64,000 nt of DNA from contig NZ_FOGL01000001.1 in NCBI RefSeq assembly GCF_900111195.1, positions 62,001-126,000 of the forward strand. The letters run 5' to 3'. Shown in pieces: positions 1 to 10,055 of this stretch (positions within the stretch are counted from its first letter, which is position 1; each line of letters opens with the position of its first letter). The translations under genes were made by a program, and so were the position numbers. Origin of the DNA: Gracilibacillus ureilyticus. GTDB lineage: Bacteria > Bacillota > Bacilli > Bacillales > Amphibacillaceae. Below the pieces are notes generated by a model. That model was not told the origin of the DNA. It was given only the letters and a program-made list of their open reading frames with translations, and made no database searches.

Positions 1-429
1 GGTGTGAACGTTCCTAATGCGACAATTATGATGATACAGGATGCTGACCGTTTTGGTTTATCGCAATTGCACCAATTGAGAGGAAGGGTCGGCAGAGGGG
101 AGAAACAGAGTTACTGTATCTTAGTAGCTGATCCTAAAGGTGATACTGGTAAAGAGAGAATGAGAATTATGACGGAAACCACAGATGGATTTATTTTAGC
201 AGAAAAGGACCTGGAGTTACGGGGACCTGGTGATGTTTTTGGTGTGAAACAGAGCGGGGTTCCGGAATTTAAAGTTGCTGATCTGGTTCATGACTACAGA
301 GCACTGGAAACAGCTCGCAACGATGCAATGGATATTGTAATGAACAAAAGGTGGAAAGAGCCTGAATTTAGCAGGTTGTTTCAGTTCTTGAAAAAAGAGT
401 TTTCTATGTTCGATGATTTATTAAATTAG
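1..429 (+). CDS. recG: ATP-dependent DNA helicase RecG, C-terminal part
   Basis: Only the last 142 codons are visible; the gene enters from the left edge in frame 1. The segment [12 protein letters not shown] is helicase motif VI of the superfamily 2 fold, and the following [14 protein letters not shown] is the RecG motif that couples ATP hydrolysis to branch migration. RecG remodels stalled replication forks and Holliday junctions in the cytoplasm. The position directly upstream of fapR matches Bacillus subtilis. The stop codon ends at 429 and the fapR promoter follows without a clear terminator, so some read-through is possible. Confidence 0.96.
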   Translation, partial: GVNVPNATIMMIQDADRFGLSQLHQLRGRVGRGEKQSYCILVADPKGDTGKERMRIMTETTDGFILAEKDLELRGPGDVFGVKQSGVPEFKVADLVHDYRALETARNDAMDIVMNKRWKEPEFSRLFQFLKKEFSMFDDLLN

Positions 430-435
430 ATTTAC

Positions 436-464
436 TTGCATATTTACTTTCCATATTATATATT
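436..464 (+). promoter_or_regulatory. sigma-A promoter of the fapR operon
   Basis: A -35 TTGCAT (436-441) and a -10 TATATT (459-464) are separated by 17 bases. The predicted transcription start lies near 471, inside the FapR operator, which fits a promoter blocked by its own repressor. Confidence 0.65.
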
Positions 465-467
465 ACT

Positions 468-487
468 ATTAGTACCTAGTCATAAGT
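468..487 (+). promoter_or_regulatory. FapR operator
   Basis: The sequence TTAGTACCTAGTCATAA (469-485) closely matches the known FapR box, whose core is TTAGTACCTAGTCTTAA. It begins a few bases after the -10 box. In B. subtilis FapR bound here represses its own operon until malonyl-CoA releases it. Autoregulation is inferred from this match. Confidence 0.85.
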
Positions 488-568
488 TATCTACAGGGAT
501 AAACATTGGGCTCCCTGGCTGATTGAGTTCTCACTTTATGATGTTCAACTAATTGGATGGTGTTTCGG

Positions 569-1159
569 ATGAAAAAAACAAAAAAAGAAAGACAGAAATT
601 ATTAATAGATACAATTAAAGATCAACCTTTTATTACGGATGAGAAACTTGCACAGAATTTTGATGTAAGTATACAAACAATACGGTTAGACAGGATGGAG
701 CTGGGTATTCCGGAACTGCGGGAAAGAATTAAGTCTGTTGCTACATCTAATTGGAATGAAACGGTAAAAGCTCTTCCAATTGATGAAGTAATTGGTGAAA
801 TTATTGATTTGGAATTAGACTACCGTGCCATTTCGATTTTGGATATTACTGCAGAGCATGTTTTCTCAAGAAACAAAATTGCAAGGGGCCATCATTTGTT
901 TGCCCAGGCAAATTCTCTAGCTGTTGCTGTTATTAATGATGAACTTGCACTGACTGCCAATGCAATGATTAAGTTTACAAGGCAAGTTGTGGAAGGTGAG
1001 CGAGTAATAGCAAAAGCAAATGTAAAGAAAAATGAAGCAAAAAACAGAACAGTTGTGGAAGTTATCAGTAATGTTGATAATGAGATTGTTTTTAAAGGCG
1101 AATTTGAAATGTACAGATCCAATGAAAAGGAAGGGATCGTTAATGAAAATAGCAATTGA
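569..1159 (+). CDS. fapR: Transcriptional repressor of fatty acid and phospholipid synthesis FapR
   Basis: This 196-residue protein has an N-terminal helix-turn-helix (around residues 20-45, with SIQTIRLDR) and a C-terminal hot-dog effector domain marked by [19 protein letters not shown], the malonyl-CoA binding region. FapR represses lipid synthesis genes and is released by malonyl-CoA. I chose the ATG at 569 because GGATGGTG lies just upstream and the protein then aligns with B. subtilis FapR; an ATG at 557 lacks a ribosome site. It heads the fapR-plsX-fabD-fabG-acpP operon and overlaps plsX by 17 bases. A FapR box precedes it. Confidence 0.97.
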   Translation: MKKTKKERQKLLIDTIKDQPFITDEKLAQNFDVSIQTIRLDRMELGIPELRERIKSVATSNWNETVKALPIDEVIGEIIDLELDYRAISILDITAEHVFSRNKIARGHHLFAQANSLAVAVINDELALTANAMIKFTRQVVEGERVIAKANVKKNEAKNRTVVEVISNVDNEIVFKGEFEMYRSNEKEGIVNENSN

Positions 1160-2150
1160 TGCAATGGGCGGCGATCATGCGCCAAAAGAGATTGTACTCG
1201 GGGCACTTAAGGCAGTAGAAACGTTTAAAAGCCTGGAAATCACCCTTGTCGGTGATGAAACAAAAATTCTGGAATACCTGCCTGATAATACTGCTTCTGT
1301 TAATATTCTTCATACAGATGAAAAGATCACCAGTGAGGATGAACCGGTCAAAGCTGTGAGAAGAAAGAAAAAAGCCTCTCTGGTATTAATGGCAAACGAA
1401 GTAAAAGAAGGCAGGGCGGATGCCTGTATATCAGCAGGTAATACTGGAGCTCTTATGAGTGCAGGATTATTCGTCATCGGCAGGATTAAAGGGATTGACA
1501 GACCAGCATTAAGTCCAACTTTACCTACAGTAAATGGTGAAGGATTTTTATTGCTGGATGTTGGTGCAAATGTGGATGCAAAACCCCAGCACCTCATGCA
1601 ATATGGAATTATGGGTTCCATATATATGGAAAAAGTCCGCCAAATTTCGAAGCCTCGTGTCGGCTTATTAAATGTCGGAACAGAAAATGGCAAGGGAAAT
1701 GACTTGACCAAAAAAGCGTTCGAATTATTAGACAATGCACCGATCAACTTTGTTGGAAATGTGGAAGCAAGAGACCTCCTTGAAGGAGCCGCAGATGTTG
1801 TAGTAACAGATGGTTTTAGTGGGAATGTTGCTTTGAAAACGATCGAAGGAACAGCACTGACATTATTCTCTATGTTAAAAGATAAGTTTATGTCAAATAC
1901 CAAAACTAAGATTGCTGCAGTTTTAGCTAAAAATGAACTACGAGGTCTTAAAGATCAATTAGATTATTCAGAATATGGCGGTGCAGCGTTATTTGGCTTA
2001 AAAGCGCCTGTTATTAAAGCACATGGGTCTTCAAACAGGCAGGCTGTCTTTAGTGCCATCCAGCAAACAATTAATATTGTTGAAAAAGAGGTTGTCATGA
2101 AAATTGAATCGGAAGTGAAACATCTACCGAAACAAGGGGAGGAGCAGTGA
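1143..2150 (+). CDS. plsX: Phosphate acyltransferase PlsX
   Basis: PlsX converts acyl-ACP to acyl-phosphate, the first committed step of phosphatidic acid synthesis in the PlsX/PlsY pathway; it is a peripheral membrane enzyme. The 335-residue protein starts [16 protein letters not shown], the family hallmark, and contains [12 protein letters not shown] and [14 protein letters not shown]. Length matches the family (about 333). The ATG at 1143 is preceded by AAGGAAGGGA and overlaps the end of fapR, so the two are translationally coupled. Expression should follow FapR control. Confidence 0.98.
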   Translation: MKIAIDAMGGDHAPKEIVLGALKAVETFKSLEITLVGDETKILEYLPDNTASVNILHTDEKITSEDEPVKAVRRKKKASLVLMANEVKEGRADACISAGNTGALMSAGLFVIGRIKGIDRPALSPTLPTVNGEGFLLLDVGANVDAKPQHLMQYGIMGSIYMEKVRQISKPRVGLLNVGTENGKGNDLTKKAFELLDNAPINFVGNVEARDLLEGAADVVVTDGFSGNVALKTIEGTALTLFSMLKDKFMSNTKTKIAAVLAKNELRGLKDQLDYSEYGGAALFGLKAPVIKAHGSSNRQAVFSAIQQTINIVEKEVVMKIESEVKHLPKQGEEQ

Positions 2151-2151
2151 T

Positions 2152-3105
2152 TTGAAGAAATTAGCATTCGTCTTTCCAGGCCAGGGCTCTCAGACAGTTG
2201 GCATGGGGAAAGATTTATATAACCATTTTGATCAGGTAAAGCAAATGTTCCAACAAGCAAATGAAGCTTTAGGTTATAACCTGACTTCCATTATGTTTGA
2301 AGGACCTGAAACAGAATTAACCAAAACGGAAAATGCCCAGCCCGCATTGTTGCTAATGAGTGCAGCAATTACTGAAGTATTAAAAGAAGAGCAAATTATG
2401 GCAACCGTTACTGCGGGTCACAGTCTAGGTGAGTACAGTGCACTGGTAGCATCTAATTCCATATCATATATTGATGCAGTACAATTAGTACATAAAAGGG
2501 GAAAATTAATGGAAAATGCCTATCCGGCTGGTAAAGGCGCGATGGCGGCGGTTCTTGGGATGGAGCAGAACATTTTGGAAAAAGAACTGGAGAAGATTCG
2601 TGATTTACATAACCAGGTCATTGAAATTGCCAACCTTAATTGTCCAGGTCAAATTGTTATCTCCGGGACAAAAGAAGGGATTGATGTCTCCACTTCTTTA
2701 TTAAAGGATGCAGGCGCAAAACGTGTTCTCCCATTATCAGTAAGTGGACCGTTTCACTCTAGTTTAATGAAACCTGCGGCAAAAGCATTTCATCAGGAAG
2801 TGGTGACTGCTGACTGGAAAGATGCATCGATTCCTGTATATGCTAACGTTTCTGCAAGCAAAGTGACCAGCAAGGACGAAATTCAGGATTTATTAGTGAA
2901 ACAACTGTATTCTCCTGTTAGATTTGAAGAAATTATTGAGCAGATTCTAACAGAAGATATTGATGCGATTGTAGAAATCGGTAATGGTAAAGTACTGACA
3001 GGCTTAGTGAAAAAGGTGAATCGCAGGGCTTCTGTATTCAATATTTTTGATGTAGAATCATTACATTCATTTATTAGCTGGGTGAAGGAGGAAGCAACAT
3101 GTTAA
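2152..3105 (+). CDS. fabD: Malonyl-CoA:ACP transacylase FabD
   Basis: FabD loads malonyl groups from malonyl-CoA onto acyl carrier protein for fatty acid elongation. The 317-residue protein shows the nucleophile elbow GHSLGEYSA with Ser91 and the catalytic His in GPFHSS near residue 201. The N-terminal FPGQGSQ is typical. Translation begins at a TTG (2152), supported by the strong AAGGGGAGGAG site 8-18 bases upstream. It lies 1 base after plsX and overlaps fabG by 7 bases, so the operon is tightly coupled. Confidence 0.98.
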   Translation: MKKLAFVFPGQGSQTVGMGKDLYNHFDQVKQMFQQANEALGYNLTSIMFEGPETELTKTENAQPALLLMSAAITEVLKEEQIMATVTAGHSLGEYSALVASNSISYIDAVQLVHKRGKLMENAYPAGKGAMAAVLGMEQNILEKELEKIRDLHNQVIEIANLNCPGQIVISGTKEGIDVSTSLLKDAGAKRVLPLSVSGPFHSSLMKPAAKAFHQEVVTADWKDASIPVYANVSASKVTSKDEIQDLLVKQLYSPVRFEEIIEQILTEDIDAIVEIGNGKVLTGLVKKVNRRASVFNIFDVESLHSFISWVKEEATC

Positions 3106-3839
3106 ATGGGAAAGTAGCACTTATAACTGGTGCTTCACGAGGGATAGGTCGTGCAATTGCCCTTAATTATGCCAGAAATGGTGCAAAAGTGGCAGTGAAT
3201 TATGCAGGCAATGAAGAGAAAGCGCAGCAAGTAGTTAATGAAATCACACAAAATGGTGGCCAGGCAATAAAAATCAAAGCAAATGTCAGTAAAGATGCTG
3301 AAGTAAAAGCAATGGTAAAAGAGGTTGTTCAAACCTTTGGCAGTTTGGATATACTAGTAAACAATGCTGGTATTACCCGTGATAACTTAATTATGCGAAT
3401 GAGTGAAGCTGATTTTGATGAGGTAATTGATATAAACCTTAAAGGTGTCTTTCTCTGTACAAAAGGAGTTACCCGCCAAATGATGAAACAGAAAAGCGGC
3501 CGGATAATCAATGTGTCTTCAGTTGTAGGGGTAAGCGGTAATCCCGGACAAGCTAATTATGTTTCTGCTAAAGCAGGAGTGATTGGGTTAACGAAGACAA
3601 CTGCAAAGGAATTGGCGATGAGAAACATCCTTGTCAATGCGATTGCGCCTGGTTTTATCGAGACAGATATGACAGATCAATTAACAGATGAACAAAAAGA
3701 ACAGATGCTTTCACTTATTCCGCTGCACAAGCTTGGCCAAGCAGAAGATGTCGCAAATGTTGCCCTGTTCTTAGCTTCAGAGCAATCTAATTATGTGACT
3801 GGACAAACAATTCAAGTTGATGGTGGAATGGTGATGTAA
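3099..3839 (+). CDS. fabG: 3-oxoacyl-ACP reductase FabG
   Basis: FabG reduces 3-ketoacyl-ACP with NADPH in each elongation round. This is a 246-residue short-chain dehydrogenase: the cofactor motif TGASRGIG is at residues 10-17, NNAG follows, and the catalytic set is Ser141, Tyr154 and Lys158 (YVSAK). The ending [14 protein letters not shown] is typical of FabG. The ATG at 3099 has GAAGGAGGAAG upstream and overlaps fabD. Its place between fabD and acpP supports the FabG call over other members of this large family. Confidence 0.97.
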   Translation: MLNGKVALITGASRGIGRAIALNYARNGAKVAVNYAGNEEKAQQVVNEITQNGGQAIKIKANVSKDAEVKAMVKEVVQTFGSLDILVNNAGITRDNLIMRMSEADFDEVIDINLKGVFLCTKGVTRQMMKQKSGRIINVSSVVGVSGNPGQANYVSAKAGVIGLTKTTAKELAMRNILVNAIAPGFIETDMTDQLTDEQKEQMLSLIPLHKLGQAEDVANVALFLASEQSNYVTGQTIQVDGGMVM

Positions 3840-3883
3840 TTTTATAAAAAAACTGCTATACTTTGAAAGGAGGTGACGGAAAA

Positions 3884-4117
3884 ATGTCAAATACTTTTGA
3901 AAAAGTTAAACAAATCGTGGTAGACCATTTAGATGTTGATGAGGATAAAGTAACTCTTGAGGCATCATTTAAAGATGATTTAGAAGCAGACTCTTTAGAT
4001 GTAGTAGAACTTGTAATGGAACTTGAAGATGAGTTCGATATGGAAATCGCGGATGAAGATGCTGAAAAAATCGCTACAGTAGGTGATGCTGTAAATTACA
4101 TAGACAGCAACAGCTAA
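3884..4117 (+). CDS. acpP: Acyl carrier protein
   Basis: This acidic 77-residue protein carries the growing acyl chain on a phosphopantetheine arm. The attachment serine is Ser37 in [10 protein letters not shown]. The start is the ATG at 3884 behind a near-perfect ribosome site (AAAGGAGGTGA, 3866-3876); the strong site fits the high expression expected of ACP. It lies 44 bases after fabG and is the last gene of the FapR-controlled operon. A stable hairpin follows before rnc. Confidence 0.98.
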   Translation: MSNTFEKVKQIVVDHLDVDEDKVTLEASFKDDLEADSLDVVELVMELEDEFDMEIADEDAEKIATVGDAVNYIDSNS

Positions 4118-4127
4118 TGACTGAGAC

Positions 4128-4158
4128 AGAGAAGCCTTACGAATTGTAGGGCTTCTCT
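4128..4158 (+). terminator. Hairpin between acpP and rnc
   Basis: The arms AGAGAAGCCTTAC (4128-4140) and GTAGGGCTTCTCT (4146-4158) form a 13-pair stem with one G-U pair and a 5-base loop GAATT. The next bases (TACAAGTG) are not T-rich, so termination would be partial. It could also stabilise the acpP mRNA end or be a processing site. Confidence 0.6.
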
Positions 4159-4208
4159 TACAAGTGAAAAAGTGCAATCGTTTTATTTTATATTGGTAGG
4201 TGATGGAA

Positions 4209-4898
4209 ATGAATGATTTTACCTTATTGCAGCAGGAACTGGATATATTTTTTAAAGACGAAAAATTACTGCGCCAAGCCTTTACTCATTCATCATATGT
4301 GAATGAGCACCGGAAGAAAAAATTATCGGATAATGAACGATTGGAGTTTCTAGGCGATGCGGTTTTGGAATTAGGTGTCTCCCAATATCTTTTTCGTGAA
4401 TTTAAGGATATGGCGGAAGGTGACTTGACGAAATTACGAGCATCAATCGTCTGTGAACCTGCACTTGTGAAATTTGCAGAAGACTTGAAATTTAACCAGT
4501 ATGTTTTATTGGGAAAAGGAGAAGAAATGACTGGCGGAAGAAATCGCCCCGCATTACTCGCTGATGTGTTTGAAGCGTTTATTGGCGCGTTGTATCTAGA
4601 TCAGGGATATGATCAAGTTATTTCTTTCCTGAAAAATTATGTTTATCCGAAAATAACAACCGGTGCTTTTTCGCATACGATGGATTATAAAAGTCAATTG
4701 CAGGAAATGGTACAGCAATTTAAAAACAGAGTAGTCGAATATGATATAGTTGATGAGAAGGGTCCGGCCCATGATCGTGAATTTTACGCTGTTGTGACGA
4801 TTAATGGAAGGATCGAAGGTAAGGGATTAGGCAGAACAAAGAAAGAAGCAGAACAACGCGCTGCAAAGCAAGCATTAGATGAAATGAAAGTGAAATAA
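4209..4898 (+). CDS. rnc: Ribonuclease III
   Basis: RNase III cuts double-stranded RNA, including pre-rRNA. The 229-residue protein has the catalytic signature [14 protein letters not shown], the second metal-binding region [16 protein letters not shown], and a C-terminal double-stranded RNA binding domain ending [16 protein letters not shown] prefer the ATG at 4209, 5 bases after GGTGA; in-frame GTG 4200 and ATG 4203 are alternatives that add 2-3 residues. The gene lies between acpP and smc as in B. subtilis. It may depend on transcription reading through the preceding hairpin. Confidence 0.97.
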   Translation: MNDFTLLQQELDIFFKDEKLLRQAFTHSSYVNEHRKKKLSDNERLEFLGDAVLELGVSQYLFREFKDMAEGDLTKLRASIVCEPALVKFAEDLKFNQYVLLGKGEEMTGGRNRPALLADVFEAFIGALYLDQGYDQVISFLKNYVYPKITTGAFSHTMDYKSQLQEMVQQFKNRVVEYDIVDEKGPAHDREFYAVVTINGRIEGKGLGRTKKEAEQRAAKQALDEMKVK

Positions 4899-4909
4899 TA
4901 TGGACAAGC

Positions 4910-4957
4910 AAAGCAAGAGGGACAGGAACTTAATTTTTCCATTTCTCTTGCTTTTAT
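4910..4957. terminator. Bidirectional terminator between rnc and the DUF1128 gene
   Basis: AAGCAAGAG (4911-4919) pairs with CTCTTGCTT (4945-4953), with an inner GGAA/TTCC pairing. A short T run follows on the + strand, and the convergent gene lies just beyond, so it probably serves both rnc and the minus-strand gene. Confidence 0.6.
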
Positions 4958-4964
4958 CCATTCT

Positions 4965-5186
4965 TTATTTTCGGTAATTTTTCAATTCTTCGATGAAAGC
5001 GTTTGTTTCTGCAACTGTCAGTTTGCCCTTATGTTTTAATAATGCATGTAATTCTTCAATTTCATCAAACTTTTCGAAATCATAATCTTTTGGATCCATT
5101 AAAGAACTGTTAACAACTTGCAGCATTCTTCCCATTTCCTCAATCATCTGATTGAAATTCTCATGTGATCTTGTTTTTTTACTCAT
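4965..5186 (-). CDS. DUF1128 family protein (YfkK-like)
   Basis: This 73-residue protein is the only minus-strand gene in the window. Its body (NFNQMIEEMGRMLQVVNSS, then DPKDYDFEKFDEIEEL and a final AFIEELKNYRK) aligns with B. subtilis YfkK, a small helical DUF1128 protein of unknown function. The start is the ATG at 5186-5184, preceded on its strand by GGGAGTGATGG; longer in-frame upstream sequence lacks a ribosome site. It converges with rnc and diverges from smc, a position B. subtilis does not use. Low-complexity charge and no membrane segment suggest a soluble cytoplasmic protein. Confidence 0.85.
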   Translation of the reverse strand: MSKKTRSHENFNQMIEEMGRMLQVVNSSLMDPKDYDFEKFDEIEELHALLKHKGKLTVAETNAFIEELKNYRK

Positions 5187-5375
5187 ATTACCATCACTCC
5201 CAACTTTTAATCTGTAATGTTCCGAGGGTAAACCGATGGAAAGACTTGCTAATAACCACCGCGCTCTATTCTTTCTTCTCACACCCTACTCTTTATGATA
5301 AAATAAATTAGTTGAAAAGCAACCATATTATTAACAAAAATAAATAATGCAACGTTAGATATAGGGGTTTTTATA

Positions 5376-8300
5376 ATGTTTTTAAAACAATTAGATACAT
5401 TAGGATTCAAATCATTCGCTGAGCGTGTACGAGTTGATTTTGTACCAGGGGTTACAGCAGTTGTGGGACCAAATGGAAGTGGAAAAAGCAACATAACAGA
5501 TGCTATCAGATGGGTTCTTGGTGAGCAGTCTGCAAAGTCACTGCGCGGTACCAAAATGGAAGATATCATATTTCAGGGCAGTGAATCGCGAAAAGCCTTA
5601 AATATGGCCGAAGTAACATTAACCCTCGATAATACAGACCGGAAGCTTCCGGTAGATTATCAGGAAGTTAGTGTAACAAGGCGGGTATACCGTTCAGGAG
5701 ATAGTGAATTTCTCCTTAATAAGCAACAGTGCCGTCTAAAAGATATCACAGATTTATTTATAGACTCAGGGCTTGGCAGAGAAGCATTTTCTATCATCAG
5801 TCAGGGAAAAGTGGAAGAAATACTCAGTTCCAAATCCGAAGATCGCAGGATTATTTTTGAAGAAGCTGCAGGGGTTTTGAAATATAAAAATCGCAAGAAA
5901 CAAGCTGAGTATAAATTAGCAGAAACTCAGGAAAATCTGAACAGAGTTGAGGATATTATTTATGAAATATCCGGGCAACTGCATCCGCTTGAAGAGCAGG
6001 CGGCTGTAGCCAAAGAATATTTGGAACATAAAGAAAGGCTAACAACTCATGAGGTTGGTGTGCTCGTAAAAGAAATCGAAATGCTTCATCGACAATATGA
6101 GGAAACAATAGAAAAACTACGAGTTAATCATTCCAGCCAAGAAGTAAAGCGGATTGAGATTAATAAAAAAAATAACTCTTTGCAACAGAATAAATCATCT
6201 ATGCAGAAAGTAGATTACAATATTCAATCATTACAAGACAGCTTACTTGAGCTGACAAAATCTGTTGAGAATTTAGAGGGAAATAAGAAGATTTTCCATG
6301 AAAGATTAAATCACTATGAAGAGAATAAACGGAATCTGCAAAATCAGTTAAATAAGTTAACGGCAAAGCTTGCTCATTCTGAAAAAGTAGTAAAGGATGA
6401 GAAAGAAAAGTTACAATTACTGCAGAAAGCCAAGCAATCCAACTCTAAAGAAATAACAGAAGTTACAAAATTGCTGGATGAAGGAAAAGTAACAATAGAA
6501 GAAGACTTGGAATCGTTAAAAAGTGATTACATAGACTTGCTAAATGAACAAGCGGCGAAACGTAATGAGCAAAATTCCATTAAACAACAATTAGACAGAA
6601 TTACTGGTAAAAGAAGTTTGCAAGCAAATAAATGGCAAGACTCGCTGGAGGAGCGTGATCTCCTTACAGATCAGGTAAAGAAAAGTGAGAAAAATCATCA
6701 ACTAATGAGCGAGAAATTGACAGATTTGAAAAATCGTACTTCAGAGCTGGAACGAAAGGTTATTGTTGAAACAAACTTATACCAGGATATGGAGCAAAAG
6801 TATTATAAAGGATTGCAGGTACTGGAAAATTTAAAGTCAAAGAAGGAACTATTAGAGGAATTAAAGGAAGACTTTCAAGGTTTTTATGCTGGTGTAAAAG
6901 AGATATTAAAAGCAAGGGAAAATAACCAATTAGCTGGAATCCACGGTGCAATACCTGAATTGGTTACTTTTGATGACAGTCTGGTTGACGCTATGGAAAC
7001 AGCACTGGGAGCTCAGGCACAACACATCGTAGTAGATGATGAGAATTTGGCTAGAAAAGCGATTGAATGGTTAAAAAAGACGAATAAAGGAAGAGCAACA
7101 TTTCTGCCAATCACAACAATGCAGCCTAAGTCTATTCCACATCATTTGATCCAGCAAATTAATGACAACCAAGGGTTTATCGGGATCGGGTCAGATTTGA
7201 TTCAATATGATAAGAAATACGCAAATGTTATGAAAGCATTGCTTGGTAATGTTATTATTGCGAAAACTTTAAAAGATGCCAACGACTTCGCAGCTCAAAC
7301 AAACAGACGTTACCGGATAGTCACACTTGACGGCGACATTGTGAACCCTGGTGGATCAATGTCAGGGGGAGCGAAAAAGAAAACTAACCAGTCGCTTTTT
7401 ACAAGAGAACGTGAATTGAAGTCAATTAACGAGAAATGTATCTCTTATCAGTCGAGAATTGATGATTTTATGTCAAAGTTGAAAGAGCAGAAAATTGTTC
7501 TTGAGAAAGTTAATGAGGAAAAAAAGCAAAAACAGACTGAATTGGAAGAATTAGATGAACAACATCGAAAAGAAACAAGCCGTTTAAAAGAAGCAGAATT
7601 ATCTTTAAAACATTTAAATCAACGATTATCTATCTATGATCAGGATAAATCGCAACAGGAAAAGGATGAAATAGACTTAAAATCACAAGCCAGCGAAAAT
7701 GAAAATGTTTTGCAAGAGTTACAAAATCAATTAACCATTACCGAAAAGAAAATCAATCATTTAACAGAAGAGCATAGCAGCTATGAAGAGAAAGAACAGC
7801 AATTGAAAAATAAGTTACAAACACTCCAGGTAAAAGACGCAGAGCTTAACGCGCAGTTGACTAATCAAAAAGAAAAAGTTGACAGTCTAAAACAGGAATT
7901 ATCGGTTTTACAGACGGAGTATAGTGACTCTGCTCAACAATTGAACCAGTTGGAGCAGTTAAAACATTCCCAGCAAACAGAAGAAGAAATCGAAGAGGAA
8001 ATTAGTCAAACAAAGCAGCGTAAAAGTGATATACAGCAACAATTACAGAAAGAGCGGGAGCAGCGATCTATCCTCAATCAAACGATTGAGTCAGAGGATT
8101 TGGAGATTAAGAAGTTAACAGAAGAAGATCACCAATTATCTAAACATATTCAGGAATTAGAAATTACTAAGAACCGTCTGGAAGTGGACTTAGATAATAG
8201 ATTAGAGATTCTCGAAAATGAATATGAGATGACATTTGAGAAAGCACAAAGTAATTATCCAAAACCAGATGATCTAGATGATGCCAAACGCAAAGTGAAG

Positions 8301-8942
8301 CTGATTAAACGTTCGATCGAAGAATTAGGTACAATCAATTTAGGTGCGATTGATGAGTATGATAGAATTAAAGAGAGGTATGACTTTCTAACACAGCAGC
8401 AAACAGATTTAATTGAAGCTAAACGAACGTTATATGATATTATTGCAGAGATGGATGAGGAAATGACAAAGCGTTTCGAATCAACCTTCTCTCAAATTAA
8501 AGAAGAATTTCAACAGGTTTTCAAGAAATTATTTGGGGGAGGACAAGCAGAGCTGCGCTTAACTGATCCCTCGCATTTACTAACAACAGGTGTAGATATT
8601 ATTGCACAGCCTCCAGGCAAGAAACTTCAGCAACTTGGTTTATTATCAGGGGGCGAGAGGGCGTTAACAGCGATTGCGTTATTATTTGCCATTTTACGAG
8701 TGAGACCTGTACCATTTTGTGTGCTGGACGAAGTGGAAGCAGCACTGGATGAAGCAAATGTAACAAGGTTTGCCCAATATTTAAAACACTATAGTTCTGA
8801 AACTCAATTTATTGTGATTACCCACCGTAAAGGGACGATGGAAGAGGCAGATGTACTTTATGGTGTTACAATGCAAGAGTCCGGGGTGTCCAGGTTGGTG
8901 TCCGTTAAATTGGAAGATACTCAGGAACTTTTAGAAGCATAG
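5376..8942 (+). CDS. smc: Chromosome partition protein SMC
   Basis: SMC forms the condensin ring with ScpA and ScpB and compacts the chromosome. The 1188-residue protein is full length (B. subtilis 1186). Walker A GPNGSGKSN lies near residues 32-40, two long coiled coils flank a hinge at about 521-668 (GDIVNPGGSMSGG), and the C-terminal ATPase half has LSGGE near 1089 and Walker B VLDEVEAALDEAN near 1113. The ATG at 5376 follows ATAGGGG. ftsY begins 17 bases downstream, so the two are likely cotranscribed. Confidence 0.99.
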   Translation: MFLKQLDTLGFKSFAERVRVDFVPGVTAVVGPNGSGKSNITDAIRWVLGEQSAKSLRGTKMEDIIFQGSESRKALNMAEVTLTLDNTDRKLPVDYQEVSVTRRVYRSGDSEFLLNKQQCRLKDITDLFIDSGLGREAFSIISQGKVEEILSSKSEDRRIIFEEAAGVLKYKNRKKQAEYKLAETQENLNRVEDIIYEISGQLHPLEEQAAVAKEYLEHKERLTTHEVGVLVKEIEMLHRQYEETIEKLRVNHSSQEVKRIEINKKNNSLQQNKSSMQKVDYNIQSLQDSLLELTKSVENLEGNKKIFHERLNHYEENKRNLQNQLNKLTAKLAHSEKVVKDEKEKLQLLQKAKQSNSKEITEVTKLLDEGKVTIEEDLESLKSDYIDLLNEQAAKRNEQNSIKQQLDRITGKRSLQANKWQDSLEERDLLTDQVKKSEKNHQLMSEKLTDLKNRTSELERKVIVETNLYQDMEQKYYKGLQVLENLKSKKELLEELKEDFQGFYAGVKEILKARENNQLAGIHGAIPELVTFDDSLVDAMETALGAQAQHIVVDDENLARKAIEWLKKTNKGRATFLPITTMQPKSIPHHLIQQINDNQGFIGIGSDLIQYDKKYANVMKALLGNVIIAKTLKDANDFAAQTNRRYRIVTLDGDIVNPGGSMSGGAKKKTNQSLFTRERELKSINEKCISYQSRIDDFMSKLKEQKIVLEKVNEEKKQKQTELEELDEQHRKETSRLKEAELSLKHLNQRLSIYDQDKSQQEKDEIDLKSQASENENVLQELQNQLTITEKKINHLTEEHSSYEEKEQQLKNKLQTLQVKDAELNAQLTNQKEKVDSLKQELSVLQTEYSDSAQQLNQLEQLKHSQQTEEEIEEEISQTKQRKSDIQQQLQKEREQRSILNQTIESEDLEIKKLTEEDHQLSKHIQELEITKNRLEVDLDNRLEILENEYEMTFEKAQSNYPKPDDLDDAKRKVKLIKRSIEELGTINLGAIDEYDRIKERYDFLTQQQTDLIEAKRTLYDIIAEMDEEMTKRFESTFSQIKEEFQQVFKKLFGGGQAELRLTDPSHLLTTGVDIIAQPPGKKLQQLGLLSGGERALTAIALLFAILRVRPVPFCVLDEVEAALDEANVTRFAQYLKHYSSETQFIVITHRKGTMEEADVLYGVTMQESGVSRLVSVKLEDTQELLEA

Positions 8943-8959
8943 AAAATGGAGGTCGAATG

Positions 8960-9955
8960 ATGAGTTTTTTTAAGAAATTGAAAGAGAAGTTTCAAACAAA
9001 CCAAAGTAATGAAGAAGTGTCAGATAAGTACAAGGATGGGTTAAGTAAAACGAGAAAGACATTTTCAGAGAAAATCAATGATCTCGTTGCACGATACCGT
9101 AAAGTCGATGAAGATTTTTTTGAAGACTTAGAAGAAGTACTAATTGCTGCAGATGTCGGAGTTTCTACAGTAATGGACTTAATTGATGAGTTAAAAATGG
9201 AAGTTAAACGAAGAAATATTAGTGATACAAAAGAAGTGAAATCAGTTATATCGGAAAAACTAGTCGATATCTATTATGGTGATAGTGAGGAAGAAAGCTC
9301 TGTTGGCTTAAATATGCAGGAAAATGAATTAACTGTCATCCTTTTTGTTGGGGTAAATGGTGTCGGAAAAACGACAACAATAGGAAAGTTAGCCCACCAG
9401 TTAAAATCAGAAGGAAAAAAAGTCCTGCTAACTGCTGGAGATACTTTCCGTGCAGGGGCAATTGAGCAATTAAGTGAATGGGGAAAAAGAGTAGAAGTTG
9501 ATGTAATCAAACATAGTGAAGGCAGTGACCCTGCGGCGGTTATTTATGATGGAATTCAGGCTGCTAAATCCAGGGAAGCAGATGTACTGCTATGTGATAC
9601 AGCAGGCAGGTTGCAAAATAAGGTCAATTTGATGAATGAACTCTCTAAAGTAAAACGAGTTATTGAACGTGAAATCCCTAACGCTCCACACGAAGTTTTA
9701 CTTGTTCTTGATGCGACTACAGGGCAAAATGCATTAAGCCAGGCGAAGACTTTCTCTGAAGCAACTGATGTTTCGGGAATCGTATTGACGAAACTTGATG
9801 GTACAGCAAAGGGTGGCATCGTGTTAGCAATCCGGAATGAATTAGGAATTCCCGTTAAATTAGTTGGCCTTGGGGAGAAGGTTACAGATTTGCAAACATT
9901 TGATCCGCAAGCCTTTGTTTACGGATTGTTTGCAGACATGATTGATGACGAGTAG
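8960..9955 (+). CDS. ftsY: Signal recognition particle receptor FtsY
   Basis: FtsY docks SRP-ribosome complexes at the membrane Sec site. The 331-residue protein has a short N-terminal amphipathic segment (MSFFKKLKEKF), the N domain (KVDEDFFEDLEEVLIAADVG), and the G domain with GVNGVGKTTTIGK, DTAGR and TKLDG motifs. It lacks the long acidic A domain of enterobacteria, as usual in Bacilli. I chose the second ATG (8960), 7 bases after GGAGG, over the ATG at 8957. Its GTPase partner Ffh is encoded nearby. Confidence 0.98.
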   Translation: MSFFKKLKEKFQTNQSNEEVSDKYKDGLSKTRKTFSEKINDLVARYRKVDEDFFEDLEEVLIAADVGVSTVMDLIDELKMEVKRRNISDTKEVKSVISEKLVDIYYGDSEEESSVGLNMQENELTVILFVGVNGVGKTTTIGKLAHQLKSEGKKVLLTAGDTFRAGAIEQLSEWGKRVEVDVIKHSEGSDPAAVIYDGIQAAKSREADVLLCDTAGRLQNKVNLMNELSKVKRVIEREIPNAPHEVLLVLDATTGQNALSQAKTFSEATDVSGIVLTKLDGTAKGGIVLAIRNELGIPVKLVGLGEKVTDLQTFDPQAFVYGLFADMIDDE

Positions 9956-9964
9956 GATAAATAC

Positions 9965-9994
9965 TTGACAGTGTTTTAGTTTAACACTTAGACT
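9965..9994 (+). promoter_or_regulatory. Probable promoter of ylxM-ffh
   Basis: A consensus -35 TTGACA (9965-9970) is 18 bases from TAGACT (9989-9994). The spacer contains an inverted repeat, GTGTT (9971-9975) and AACAC (9983-9987), which could be a repressor site or chance. Confidence 0.5.
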
Positions 9995-10055
9995 TTATTG
10001 TACTATCATATGGCTAGAGGTAAGTGTGGGGAAATCACTTAAGAGGAGTCCTATT

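Noticed and set aside
1310-1903. 197-codon open frame on the minus strand within plsX
   Set aside because: It is fully inside a well-conserved gene, has no ribosome site and its translation looks like an out-of-frame shadow (Ser/Pro/Phe rich).
3854-3862. Extended -10-like TGCTATACT just before acpP
   Set aside because: No -35 box is seen at the right distance, and the start site would fall near 3869, inside the ribosome site of acpP. Cotranscription from the fapR promoter explains the gene.
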